The position numbers were made by a program, and so were the translations under genes. From Cryoendolithus antarcticus (Eukaryota > Ascomycota > Dothideomycetes > Cladosporiales > Cladosporiaceae), in the NCBI GenBank assembly GCA_002077065.1, contig NAJO01000034.1, positions 62,001 to 126,000 on the forward strand: a stretch of 64,000 nucleotides of DNA. The letters are read 5' to 3'. Positions 9,261-19,742 of this stretch are shown here, one piece after another. Each line of letters opens with the position of its first letter. Position 1 is the first letter of the stretch. The notes below the pieces were generated by a model. The model saw only the letters and a program-made list of their open reading frames with translations. It was not told the origin of the DNA and did not search any database.

Positions 9261-12194
9261 CTACAACTCCCCCCGTCCCGTCGCCTTGGCAGCCTCAGCC
9301 TCCGGCTCCGCAGCGCCATCAGCCTGCTTCTCCAGCGCCGCAGCTTTCTTTACATCACCCCTTGCATCATTCCCCTTCGGCGTCCCTCCGATCCCCGCAT
9401 CAGCAGCAGGCGTCTCGCTCTCCACGCCCTCAGCAAGCGTCCCTCGAACGCCAGCACCGCCCTCGCCACCCACGTGCCCTGCACCATCAACCTCCACAGC
9501 AACCCCTCCGTCGATCTCATTGCCATCCGGGTCCACAAGTCTTGTTCGTGTCTCGTAACGGGTGGAGAAGGAGACTTTACCTTCCAGAGCCTTGACCTGC
9601 TCTTCATCGAGCAGCACCCCGTTCTCGTCACGGTACTCGATCTTCTGCTCCACAACCTGGCCTGGCTGCCCGCTTACTTGGCCGGGGAGAGGTAGGTTCA
9701 AACCAGGAGTGACAGAGATGTCCTTGGCTGGGTCTTCGGCTACTGGTGCTGCGGGGCCGGCGTGGGCTGCTTGGCCCGTTGGCGCGGGGCCCGAGGCGGG
9801 GGCGGAGGGGAGGAGGGAGTATTCTGCGTACTGTGCGATGTTGTCAGTGACATATTGGAGACAGGGAAGGGAAATCGGGTAGCTTACGGAGTCAAAGAAG
9901 TTATTGCAATCCCAGTCCCATTTGTCGAAGATCTTGACGCCCTCGCACTCTTTCTTCGTCCATTGATTTCCGTACGCCAGTGGCGCATAGAGGGCGAACA
10001 CCGCGACGCTGGCGGCGAGGAAGACCACAGCGCCAGTCCAGCCGATGAGTGGACGTTCTTTCACGCCTAGCCCGGCAACACGAGTGGTGACGAAGTCGTA
10101 GATTTGACAGAGCGTCAAAATCGCGAAGAACAGAGCTGGGAAGTAGTGATGCAAGAACAACTGCCGTTGCATGAGGAAGAAGGGGAAGTAATGGAATGCC
10201 CATCCTAATACACTAACGCCGATTTCGTAGTCGAAGCGGCGGAACGTCGTGTTACTGTAGTCGTTGCAATTTCGCTGCCAGCGCAGGACTGCCAGTCCCT
10301 TGAAAGCGATATACAGCGCTACTGCAGCAGTCGAAGCCAGCCAAATGAGCGGATTGCCAATGAGGTAGATTTGACGGTGGTCTTTGCCCCAGAAGTTGAT
10401 GCCACGGCGGAGCACCGGCCACGAAGGCGGGCGGGAGTCCCATGCATGTGATTCGACGAGTCCGGCGTTGGTGGTCCACATTACTTGCTGCAGCTCCCAG
10501 AACTTGCCGAGGAAGCCAGGATTGCGGTAGTTGACTTTCTCTGCCTGAGGACCGAGCGCTGGATGCGCGTTCGACTCGACGTACCAGACACTATTCGGCA
10601 ACGTACCACCTCGAGCGCACGTGACTTCCTGCTGCTCGAAACCCCAAGCTGGGAGCTTGACTTTGTGGCTGAAGAGGACGCAGCCCGTCATGAGGTGGAC
10701 GAGCTTGAACTTTGTCTCGATCGTGCGAAGACGCTCTTTCGCAGCGCGACTACCAGAGGACATGGACTTGATGATTTCGACGCGGAAGAGATCGTTGGCG
10801 TCGCCCTCAAAGCCATCGTAGCCGTAAGCGCTGACTTCGTTCTGCCACTCTGCTTCGGTAATTGGTGGGCGGACATCGTGGGAGTGGACGCGGCGGTCTG
10901 TCACGATGTGGTAGAGCTTGATGACTGAGCCGTCTTTGATGTACTCTGGGTTGGCTGAATCCCAAGCGAGAGGGCCTGAGATGGTGGTGTTGCCTGTCGG
11001 ATCTTGCGCCCAATTGATCGGCTGAGTCTGGTTCTCTGCGATAAAGACATTGTTCTCGTCCTTATGCGGGTAAAGGGTGATCTGCTGCTGCTTGCTGCCT
11101 TCCGGATACATATGGGCGTGCGAATGCAGGTAGCCACCTTGGGTGTTGTGGTGTCGGAGGCTGATCCTCGAGCCAAAAGCTACGTCAGCTGGCACATCTG
11201 CCATTCCCTTGCTGTTGAGTGTAGACTGGAACTCGCTGCTCATGAAACCATCGCCGTCGCCCGGATTGACGAGGCAGGTGAAGTGGATCGCGAACATTGC
11301 CATGTAGAAGGTGATCGGGATGACGATCAAGCAGAAGATTCGCGCGAACAGGTGCTTGAACCATATGCGAGTCGTCACAGTCTTGCTGTCTCCGAGAAGT
11401 ACCCAAAGTTGCAGCACAGTGAGCGAGCCGACCCATGCGATCGTGAAGAGACCGACCCACTTCACGCTCACCGTCGCCCCCAGTGTCACACCCGTCGCAG
11501 CCAGCCAGAACCACCACGAGGGCTTGAACGCCGCCTTCTGCCCAAGCTCGTGCTGGTTGATGAATGACGTCCAGCTCAATGCCGTCAGAGCAGTGAAGAT
11601 CACCAACGGCGAGTCCAACAAGATCAACCGACTTTGCGTGACCAATCCATTCTCAAACGTGACCAACGCCGCCCCAAACGCCGCAGTCGTAGTCTTGCAC
11701 CCCGCCGCCTTGAGCGTCAAGAACATAGTTGGCACAGCCAACACGCCGCAAATCGCCGGCAGCAACCTCATAGCCACATACGGCACATTCGGCTCCACGT
11801 AATCTTTTCCAATATCCTTGAAATCGAACTCGCCGTCGAAGCCCGCTAGCCAGCCGGCGAGCGTTATGAGGAGTTTTGCCAAGGGCGGGTGGACGTCCAT
11901 GAAGAACTTGCCCTTGATGTATTTGCTGGCGAAGCCGCCGAAGTGGACTTCATCGAAGACTACGCTTGAGGGCTGGTAGATGCGGAAGAGGCGGACGAAG
12001 AAGGCGAGGATTGTGACGCCGAAGAGGGCTTGCCAGGCATTGCTCGAGAGGTTGAGGATGTTGTGGTCTTGTATGTCGTCGGATGCTGAGGAGGGGGTAG
12101 GTTTCGCGGAGACGGAGCCATTGGGAGATGGGACGGCAGTCTTTGAAGGTGTTCTTGAGCCGCCCTGCGGTCTTGGTGAGGCCTGCACCGCCAT
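9261..12194 (-). CDS. PMT1: protein O-mannosyltransferase, PMT1 subfamily
   Basis: Transfers mannose from dolichyl-phosphate-mannose to Ser/Thr of secretory proteins in the ER. The start is the ATG at 12194 (AGCATGG context); the frame runs on upstream only to a TTG. VVFDEVHFGGFASKYIKG holds the catalytic Asp-Glu pair (residues ~81-82) and is the PMT1-type sequence rather than the PMT2 WDEAHFG type. HPPLAK, many transmembrane segments, a three-unit MIR region (SRISLRHHN, SVIKLYHIV, TKFKLVHLM) and a C-terminal membrane block (FLMQRQLFLHHYFPALFF) follow in family order. An in-frame 57-nt intron is inferred at 9831-9887 (GTAAGC, CACTGAC, CACAG), giving 958 residues spliced. The C-terminus is a long Ala/Glu-rich tail after DENGVLLDEEQVKALEGKVSF, a PMT1-type extension in filamentous fungi. 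Divergent from SF3A1. Confidence 0.93.
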   Translation of the reverse strand: MAVQASPRPQGGSRTPSKTAVPSPNGSVSAKPTPSSASDDIQDHNILNLSSNAWQALFGVTILAFFVRLFRIYQPSSVVFDEVHFGGFASKYIKGKFFMDVHPPLAKLLITLAGWLAGFDGEFDFKDIGKDYVEPNVPYVAMRLLPAICGVLAVPTMFLTLKAAGCKTTTAAFGAALVTFENGLVTQSRLILLDSPLVIFTALTALSWTSFINQHELGQKAAFKPSWWFWLAATGVTLGATVSVKWVGLFTIAWVGSLTVLQLWVLLGDSKTVTTRIWFKHLFARIFCLIVIPITFYMAMFAIHFTCLVNPGDGDGFMSSEFQSTLNSKGMADVPADVAFGSRISLRHHNTQGGYLHSHAHMYPEGSKQQQITLYPHKDENNVFIAENQTQPINWAQDPTGNTTISGPLAWDSANPEYIKDGSVIKLYHIVTDRRVHSHDVRPPITEAEWQNEVSAYGYDGFEGDANDLFRVEIIKSMSSGSRAAKERLRTIETKFKLVHLMTGCVLFSHKVKLPAWGFEQQEVTCARGGTLPNSVWYVESNAHPALGPQAEKVNYRNPGFLGKFWELQQVMWTTNAGLVESHAWDSRPPSWPVLRRGINFWGKDHRQIYLIGNPLIWLASTAAVALYIAFKGLAVLRWQRNCNDYSNTTFRRFDYEIGVSVLGWAFHYFPFFLMQRQLFLHHYFPALFFAILTLCQIYDFVTTRVAGLGVKERPLIGWTGAVVFLAASVAVFALYAPLAYGNQWTKKECEGVKIFDKWDWDCNNFFDSVSYPISLPCLQYVTDNIAQYAEYSLLPSAPASGPAPTGQAAHAGPAAPVAEDPAKDISVTPGLNLPLPGQVSGQPGQVVEQKIEYRDENGVLLDEEQVKALEGKVSFSTRYETRTRLVDPDGNEIDGGVAVEVDGAGHVGGEGGAGVRGTLAEGVESETPAADAGIGGTPKGNDARGDVKKAAALEKQADGAAEPEAEAAKATGRGEL
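9831..9887 (-). other. stop-free 57-nt intron in PMT1
   Basis: GTAAGC donor, CACTGAC branch site and GCACAG acceptor. It has 19 codons with no stop, phase 0. Splicing joins NNFFDS to YAEYS, matching the family's continuous reading better than the inserted VSYPISLPCLQ segment. Confidence 0.75.
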
Positions 12195-12659
12195 GCTGGC
12201 GAGTGCTGGTGGAGTGTGTGGGGAGATATGATGTGGTATCAATCCTCCATGTAGAAGTCAGCCTCGTGCTGTCAGTCCAGCCGCGTCTCGACCCGCGACT
12301 TATATTACGTGGCGCGTTTCACGTGATGAAAGTGAGGTGGTCTGCCTCAACACATGCAATGAAGTTCAACGAGGGAGTGTAATGAAGAGAATGATGATTG
12401 CTATATTCAAGTTACACGGGACTCGCAGCAGCTACGTGGTCGCATCTTCCAGCTGCAGCGTATAATTAGTCGCGACCCCCCTGCCGCGAGATCAAGCAGC
12501 GCAGCTGTAAGGGCGGGAGTGCTGCACTAGCCTCCGCAACCGTGTCGGCTTTATTGTCCGGGCTCCGAGAGCTTGACATGTGATGGCACATACTAAGATT
12601 TGATCAGTAAAGTACCTACAAAGAAGCACACTTCACACTTCTCACCACGACCACCCATC
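12195..12659. other. divergent promoter region, PMT1/SF3A1
   Basis: 465-base shared upstream region of two housekeeping genes. The SF3A1 side ends in a C/A-rich leader before its ATG. No further element identified. Confidence 0.45.
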
Positions 12660-14129
12660 ATGGCCGCCACCGCCAACGGCGACGCCAACATGGAGGACCT
12701 CACCTCTCGCGCACCGCCAGGCACCATCCTGCCACCCCCGGAACTGCGCAAAGTGCTTGAAAAGACGGCAGGCTATGTCGCCCGCAATGGCGACCGCTTT
12801 GAAACTGTCATCCGGGACAAGCAGGGCTCAGAGGCGAAGATGTCTTTCATCAACCCCGACGACGCCTACCATGCCTACTACCGCTGGCGAGTCGAAGAGA
12901 TCAAAGCTGGGCGCGGTAATGCGGTTTCTGCAGGGCGGGAGGGCGAGGTGTCGTTCCAAGGCCGAGAGGTAAGAAAGGGCCCGGAGAAGCCAGAGGACTT
13001 CCAGTTCAGCGCGCGCATGCCGGTGTTCAGCGCTTTGGATCTGGATGTGGTGAAGTTGACCGCGCTGTTCACGGCGAAGAATGGGAAGGGCTGGGCTACC
13101 CATTTGTATCAGAGGGAGAGTGGGAGCTCGCAGTTTGACTTTCTGCGACCGCAACATACTATGAATCAGTATTTCATGCGGCTTGTTGAGCAGTACCAGG
13201 ACTTGCTCACCGGAGATGCGGTGGACGGTGGGCGGCCACAGAAGAAGCGCGTGGCGCAGCTGGAAGAGAATGTTCAAGATCGCTTCAAGGTGCTGGAGCG
13301 AGCAAGAAAGCGCGCAGAGTGGGTCAAGCATCAAGAGCAGCAGAAAGTCGCGCAAGAAGAGCAAGCCGAGAAAGAGAAGGTCGAGTTCGCGCAAATCGAC
13401 TGGCACAGCTTCGTCGTCGTGGAAACCATCGTCTTCGACGAACGCGACGAGCAGGTCGAGCTCCCTCCTCCGATAACCCAAAACGACCTCCAAAGCGCGT
13501 CGCTTGAGCAAAAAGCAGCAATGAGCATCAACCCCAACCGCCGCCTCGAGGAAGCCTTCCCCTCAGCAGACGACTACAACACTTTCTACGACCAAGCCGC
13601 GCAAGCACCACAAGCTGCGCAGCAGTACTACCAACCTCAAGCATACACGCCCATACCTCCCACACCCTCCATGGCGCCACCTCCACATCGACCTCAGCCC
13701 GTACAACCCACAGCTTCCACACCACTCAATCTCCGCCCCTCAGCGCCTATGCCTAGAGCACTCGCCCGCAACCCGCAAGTCCCTACATCCATCTGCCCTA
13801 ATTGCCGGCTCCCGATCCCGAATGACGAGATGGCAGAGCATATCAAGATCGAGATGCTGTCGCCCGAGTGGCGGGAACAGAGTGCACGTGCCGCGCACAG
13901 AAGTAGTACTACGAATCTTAGTACTGGCGCTGTGGCGGAGAATTTGAAACGGTTGGCTAGGAAGAGGGGCGATGTGTTTGAGGATGTTGCGGGGCGAGGC
14001 GTGGCTGAGGAAGAGGCTGAGGAGGAGAGGAGGAAGAGGGTTGCTACGGAGGCGGCGGTGCAGCAGGGGCAGGCGGGTGGGAATGTGGAGGATCAGATTC
14101 GCAGTTTGCATGAGAGGTATAAGGGGTGA
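12660..14129 (+). CDS. PRP21: splicing factor 3A subunit 1 (SF3a120/Prp21)
   Basis: Component of the SF3a complex that helps the U2 snRNP engage the branch site. Intronless, 489 residues from the ATG at 12660 (CATCATGGCC). Two SURP/SWAP modules are visible: residues ~27-80 (KVLEKTAGYVARNGDRFE...FINPDDAYHAYYRWRVEEI) and ~128-185 (VVKLTALFTAKNGKGWATHL...FDFLRPQHTMNQYFMRLVEQY). They are followed by the PRP21-like coupling region with a charged helix (~210-245) and DWHSFVVVETIVFDE. A proline/glutamine-rich linker and SICPNCRLPIPNDEMAEHIKIEMLSPEWR close the protein. The C-terminal ubiquitin-like domain of the human protein is not seen; the length is close to the short fission-yeast type. Confidence 0.92.
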   Translation: MAATANGDANMEDLTSRAPPGTILPPPELRKVLEKTAGYVARNGDRFETVIRDKQGSEAKMSFINPDDAYHAYYRWRVEEIKAGRGNAVSAGREGEVSFQGREVRKGPEKPEDFQFSARMPVFSALDLDVVKLTALFTAKNGKGWATHLYQRESGSSQFDFLRPQHTMNQYFMRLVEQYQDLLTGDAVDGGRPQKKRVAQLEENVQDRFKVLERARKRAEWVKHQEQQKVAQEEQAEKEKVEFAQIDWHSFVVVETIVFDERDEQVELPPPITQNDLQSASLEQKAAMSINPNRRLEEAFPSADDYNTFYDQAAQAPQAAQQYYQPQAYTPIPPTPSMAPPPHRPQPVQPTASTPLNLRPSAPMPRALARNPQVPTSICPNCRLPIPNDEMAEHIKIEMLSPEWREQSARAAHRSSTTNLSTGAVAENLKRLARKRGDVFEDVAGRGVAEEEAEEERRKRVATEAAVQQGQAGGNVEDQIRSLHERYKG

Positions 14130-15047
14130 GGGAATGACTGGTCGTAAGTGAGGTTGCGTTGAAGCGCCGCTGGCACGCCCGGCACTCTCTGCTACCGCCG
14201 ATCTATGCAACTTCTGCTGCACATCATCAAACTTGGCCGGCACATCGAGCAGATGCACACCACTGCGCAGACGATCGAAGCTCAAAGATGGTGCGCCGAA
14301 GCTGCAATGTCACCCTGTGGCGTCGACGAAGCGCTGCTCGATATCCGTACAGACAGCTACGTAGCTACTTTGACGGCACATAACTCCGAAGCAGGCAAGC
14401 TACACAGTTTGCAGTGGCCCAAAGGACTGGAACAGCACAGGACTACCTTCCAAATCTGGATCGTATGGCGTCGAAGGATAACAAGCTTAAGCGCCGATCC
14501 CGCGGCCTTATCTCCACGCTTGGGAGAGCTTGTTTATTCTACCTCGGTGTACTACGGAACATCACACCCTTACGTACCCAATGGCTCCACGCATCCCCGC
14601 CAATAGCAAAGGTGATGCATGTTTGCGCCGTCATCCTTCACTTCCTCAGAACCGTTCATCCTCTTCAATGCTACTATAAGCGCCGCTGGACAGTCTATGG
14701 CTACATCGCCGTGTCCTTGGGAGAGAGCGAAAGTATTCGTGGCTCTCACAGCACGATGGTGCAGCGCTTAGCTGCCCTAGCTAAGCTGATAACATCCCTA
14801 GCCACGACTTGGCTTTCTGGAGAAGCGGAGGTAAGCTCGACTTGAAGGCTGCAGGCGTGTCGATCTCATGCATGTCTGACAACAATTGGCTTAATGACTA
14901 CCATGTTGCAGGCTCGTGTCGCTTCGCCGAGGCAGCACAGTACTTCCACTGAATTGTACATAATACACCTTTCTCCGGTTCCTGTCGTCTCAAGGCTGCT
15001 TTGCCATTTTTTCGTCCTGTTTCGTCCCTGCAACGACGCTGCCCGTC
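14130..15047. other. intergenic, 0.9 kb
   Basis: Between SF3A1 and the broken S53 peptidase. Two overlapping open frames (14205-14606 and 14414-14845) have basic, patternless translations and no splice-linked partner, so I do not call them. The last ~150 bases are pyrimidine-rich and probably form the promoter and leader of the peptidase locus. Confidence 0.4.
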
Positions 15048-18000
15048 ATGCACTTCCCTACTCTTGCCCTTGCTGTTAGCTTCGCGGCTACTGTTCTGTC
15101 TCTTAGCACACCTAGCAGCCACGTTTTGCACGAGAAGCGACATGCTGAACCCAAGAAGTGGGTCAAACTTGAGCCGGTCGCTGCAAATGCTAGACTCCCT
15201 ATGCGCATCGGCTAACGCAATCGAATATCGATAATGGGGTTGGCGCCCAGTTGTTGGAAGAAATGTACGTCGTCGATGCCCATGCGTCTATCTCCTTAGA
15301 AGTCTGGAGACGCTTGTGCTTCTAGCATTGCACACCACGAGTGTCACATTGCGTCTGCAAATCGATGAGAGAGCACATCGATCACCAAATGCTGCTCTCA
15401 CGGCTGTGGCAGCGTCCTACTCTATTGCTACGGCGAAGCTGATATGAGCGTTTCCTGCGCCTCACACATTCGGAAAGGTGGAGGTACACGCAGCCTACTG
15501 ACTCAGCTTCACAGTTCTCACCCGGAGTCCTCTCGCTACGGCCAACACCTCTCGGGCGAAGAGATCGTGGACCTCTTCGCCCCTGCCGTCCACGCCGTAG
15601 AGTCTGTCAAGGCCTGGCTACTATCATCCGGCATCTCTGGCATCAGCCAATCCTCCAACAAACAATGGCTCCAGTTCGACGCCTCCACCGCCGAAGCCGA
15701 GAAGTTGTTCAAGACGAAGTACCACCACTACGAGCACCTGCACACCGGTGCCAAGACCGTCGCTTGCGAGGAGTACCATCTTCCCGCCCACCTGACGCAA
15801 CACGTCGACTACATCACGCCTGGCCTCAAACTCCTAGCCGGTGGCAAAGTGTCTTCTGATGCACCGTCTGACAGCCGAAGAGCAGAATTGGAGAAACGCG
15901 GGTTCCGAACGAGCCCTCGAACGAATTTCTCCGGCCCTGTCTTCGGGCCTCAGATCACGGCGCCGCTGGCGAGTCTTAACAACTCGGCTACGCAGTTGGG
16001 GCAGTGCGATCAGTATGTCACGCCGCCTTGCATCATGGCGATGTACAATATCAGCCGTGGGTCGAAGGCTGCCAAGGGCAACGAGCTCGGTATCTTCGAG
16101 GAGGGCGACTTTTATTCGCAGGTTGATTTGACAGAGTTCTTTGTCACGTTTGCGAACTATATTCCGCCACTTACGCACCCGAAGCTGGATAGTATTGATG
16201 GAGGTGAGCCGCTGTCCCTCTCCGAATACCTCCTCGCCTTGAGAGAGGGCCTGGGTCATCGATGGCTGCATTGGGTCGACGTACATCATCACTAACTCGC
16301 TTCCTCTCAGGAATTGCTCCATCTGCGTACGCTGGAGGAGAATCGGACCTGTCAGACTCCCTCCAAATTATGTGATTTGAAGTTCTGCAGCTGACAAAGT
16401 GCAAGGGACTTCCAAATCTCCGTGCGTAATGTTCTTTCTTGCAAATCGCCATTCGCTTCTCTGGAAATACCTGAATGCTCTTCTGCTTCGATCTGCACAG
16501 CTGTGAGTGTCGATTCATGGATGCTATGTCGTTGGAGGGAGTTCTCAGGGAGCTGCAATGCACAGGACCCCCTCTGGGCCTCTCATCGATCCAGCATCCC
16601 CGTTTCGGCTATCGCAGCTATGTTTGTAGTAGCACAGGCGGTTCTTAAGACGTCAAGAGTAGACCCAGGACCGTACAGCTACTGACCATCATCACAGTAC
16701 CCCCTCATCTGGCCCCAAAACAGCATCCTCTACCAAACTGACGACATCTTCTACGCAACCGGCGTCGAAGGCGGTGGAGGCTTCCTCAATACGTTCCTAG
16801 ACGCGATCGATGGATCCTACTGCACTTACTCTGCGTACGGCGAGACTGGCGACTCGTCGATCGATCCCGTCTACCCTGATCCAATTCTTCTCGGTTACCA
16901 AGGCACGCGACAATGCGGTGTCTACAAGCCGACGAACGTCATATCGATTAGTTATGGGGAGCAGGAGGATGATTTGCCCACAAATTATCAGCAGCGTCAA
17001 TGCAACGAGTTTATGAAATTGGGCTTGCAAGGAACGAGTGTGTTGATCGCGTCTGGAGATTCGGGGGTTGCTGCTAGGGGTACGGACGATGGAGACGCTG
17101 ATGGTGAGTCGTCATTATTGGGGTTTAGCGCTGTAGGGATTTGGACCATGGTCCTTCTCGCCTACATGATCGGCCTTCTTTCCGCACAATGGCCATTCAA
17201 TTCGGACAACAGGCCTTGCTTACCGAACAATCGCCATCGCTTGCAAGACAATCGCTTTGCACTTCCGGCAAACCGTCTTCTTTCTTTTGATGACGATCGT
17301 TCGTCGACGAGTCGCGCAAACGCTGACCTTTTTCTTCAACAGGCTGTCTCGGCAATGGCGAAGTCTTCAACCCAGACTTCCCTGCCTCATGCCCTTATGT
17401 TACAAGTGCAGGAGCTACGTACCTCCCACCTGGTGGGAGCGCAGCCAAGGACGAAGAGGTCGCTGTCACTCGCTTCCCGTCTGGTGGCGGTTTCTCAAAC
17501 ATCTGTATATCTATCCTTCTGCGAATCGTCAATGACACGACACTAATACTCTGCCAGATGCCCAGCCCTCCTACCAATCAAAGGCAGTCAATACTTATCT
17601 GACCGCACACACGCCGCCCTACAAGACTTACAACACGTCCGGCATGAACAACCCACCTGAGACTGTGACCAAGGGTGGTATCTACAACATCGGTGGCCGC
17701 GGCTAGTACGTGCCTCGTCGATCTTCTGCCTTCTTGTCTAACCCCGTTGCAGCCCAGATATCTCTGCCGTTGGTGACAACGTGGTCATATTCAACAATGG
17801 CGCTCCTACCTTGATCGGAGGCACCTCCGCATCTGCTCCGGTGTTCGCAGCCATCGTGAATCGCATCAACGAAGAGCGATTGGCAGTTGGCAAGAAGCCG
17901 GTAGGGTTCTTGAATCCGACACTCTATGCGTGAGTTGTTGATGCTGCTCCATGCGCAACCGTGATCAGGCTGACAAAGGAATAGGCACCCGGAGGTTCTT

Positions 18001-18383
18001 CATGATATCACACAAGGCAGCAACCCAGGCTGCAACACGAACGGCTTTGCTGTCAGCAAGGGCTGGGATCCGGTAAGTTGAACCCCTGGTCTCACAATAG
18101 TCTGAAGGTCTCTTGTGCTCTTTTCGACTGCACCACGAAAGCCGAAGCCTTCACAGCGGGTTATCGAGAGACACATGTTGTGTAGAGGTGCCTGTCCATG
18201 ATCGCCGCCGGTGCATCGCACCGCACCATAGTCAAGGAGCGTACGAGGCCTCCAGTCTCTTATAACAGTGGAGACAGTCGAGCGGACACCATGTCGAGCA
18301 GATACGCTGACTCTTATGCAGGTCACTGGCTTAGGCACACCCAACTACCCGGCGATGCTGAAGCTGTTCCTGAGCTTGTCGTG
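15048..18383 (+). pseudogene. S53 tripeptidyl-peptidase (sedolisin), apparently broken
   Basis: Secreted acid peptidase family. Exons: 15048-15264, 15515-16203, 16311-about 16371, 16698-17103, 17343-17504, 17558-17705, 17753-17929, 17985-18072 and 18322-18383. A signal peptide (MHFPTLALAVSFAATVLSLS), pro-domain, SGDSGVAARG oxyanion Asp, [13 protein letters not shown] nucleophile block and a GLGTPNY end are all present. Three defects are seen. First, exon 1 lacks one base: ATCGGC is followed at once by TAA (15213-15215), while a one-base shift restores LTQSNIDNG. Second, the catalytic Glu and Asp read GGESDLSD, an E-x4-D spacing instead of the family's E-x3-D. Third, after ...LQIM a TGA (16373) starts a 326-base segment with no donor in the phase required by the next exon (YPLIWPQN). 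A sequencing indel could explain the first alone, not all three. Confidence 0.75.
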
Positions 18384-18615
18384 AAGCAGGATCAACTTGG
18401 TGGATAAAGGTGTTGCGATACTTCCGAATGAGGAGATACGAGAGTAGACCAACTCCGATGGAGCTGAGTAGTTGGCCACGATATGATGATATTGTATAAA
18501 TGAAGCCGGGATGGCGCAGACTGTCCATGTTGAGCCATTCTAGGCAATGAGATCGAGATGACACCATGAGCAATATGCGTGGTATGGAGTAATGTGTACG
18601 AGCCTTACTCGCGAG

Positions 18616-19742
18616 CTACTTCGGCGTCAAGATCGGCCGCACAATGCACTCGTTCCCATTGTCTGGGCACACCGACGTCCGGTTCAACTGCTTGTCCAGT
18701 GGCCCCGTTGGCCCACCTGTATACTTACACAGCTGGCTGATGCCGAGCACGCAGCGTTGTCGCTTGTCGTTCGTTGGATACTGAGCGTCGCCCCAGTGGC
18801 CATTGAAGTAGAGGTAGTTCGTCGGCGTGCTATTGGAGACGTGAGTTGGGATAGATCGAGGAAGCGGAAGGCGCAAAGAGGCTTACCTGGAGTCATATGG
18901 GGTGAACGTCTGGGATGCGGCGTTGAAGCTGTAGTAGTAGGCCGCAAGTGCAGGGTCCCAGAGCGCGCCTGCATCAGTGTGGTCTTCGAGGGGTCCAAGA
19001 GGCAGGTTCACATTGGGGATCGTATGGTCGTGCGTTCCCGGGATAGCATAGTTGGCGTGCGTGCCATTCGCCGAATACACGACAGGCTTCGTTGATCATT
19101 AGCACTACTTCTTCAACCCCAACGAGGGTAGAAGAGACTCACCCTCTTCCCACCCTTATACTTCTGCACAGCTCCGTACGAGAACGCCTCTCCGTTCGAA
19201 TGCTGCGAATACCACATCTGACTTGGCTTGCCATTCACAAACCTCACCATCGTGTGCTCCCAATCCCCAACATGGTTGCCAACATTGACGCCGAAGTAGA
19301 TCCCGCCAAAGTCGAATGCGTAGAAGTAGAAGTAAAACGCATCCACGTTGCCATTACCGTGATCATTCACAACAATGACACTGCTGTTAGCGCCACCAGT
19401 CTTCCCTGACGCATCCGGAGTGACACCTTTCAGCCAGCCGGGATTGGTCGTGACGTCTGAGGTAGATGTGAGGTAGACATTAGCGCCACCAAGGCCATTG
19501 AGGGCGTTCAGGTTGTCAAGGGTCAGTGGATTTGGCGCATTGGCGATAGTCGCTGCATTGACCTCAGGCTTGGTGTTTGCAAGTTGCGCGCCGATGTCTG
19601 CGGGCTTGTATTGTTCGCCCGAGAAGAGATGGACGACGGGAGCGTAGTCTATCACGAAAGAAGGCACGCCAGATGGAGCTCTCCGTTGCAACGGAGTTGC
19701 TGTTGCGACCGCTGCCGTGAGCGCAATGCTAAGGAACAGCAT
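18616..19742 (-). CDS. Vps62-like secreted protein
   Basis: Three exons, 19742-19143, 19086-18887 and 18829-18616, with introns of 56 and 57 nt (GTGAGT and GTAAGC donors), giving 337 residues. An N-terminal signal peptide (MLFLSIALTAAVATATP) is followed by a possible dibasic site (RR). The Vps62 family core (PF06101) is recognised from FVIDYAPVVHLFSGEQYKPADI, NVGNHVGDWEHTMVRF, PSQMWYSQHSNGEAFSYGAVQKYKGGKRPVVYSANGTHANY and a His-rich HDH motif. Yeast Vps62 was named for a vacuolar-sorting screen phenotype; the biochemical function of the fungal secreted members is unknown. Convergent with the S53 locus, with 232 bases between. Confidence 0.85.

Noticed and set aside
9261..12194. PMT2 or PMT4 assignment for the mannosyltransferase
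   Set aside because: The catalytic region reads VVFDEVHFGGFASKYIKG and there is a long C-terminal extension, both PMT1-type.
14205..14845. Overlapping open frames of 133 and 143 codons
   Set aside because: Translations are basic and patternless, overlap each other in different frames, and have no splice-linked continuation or start context.
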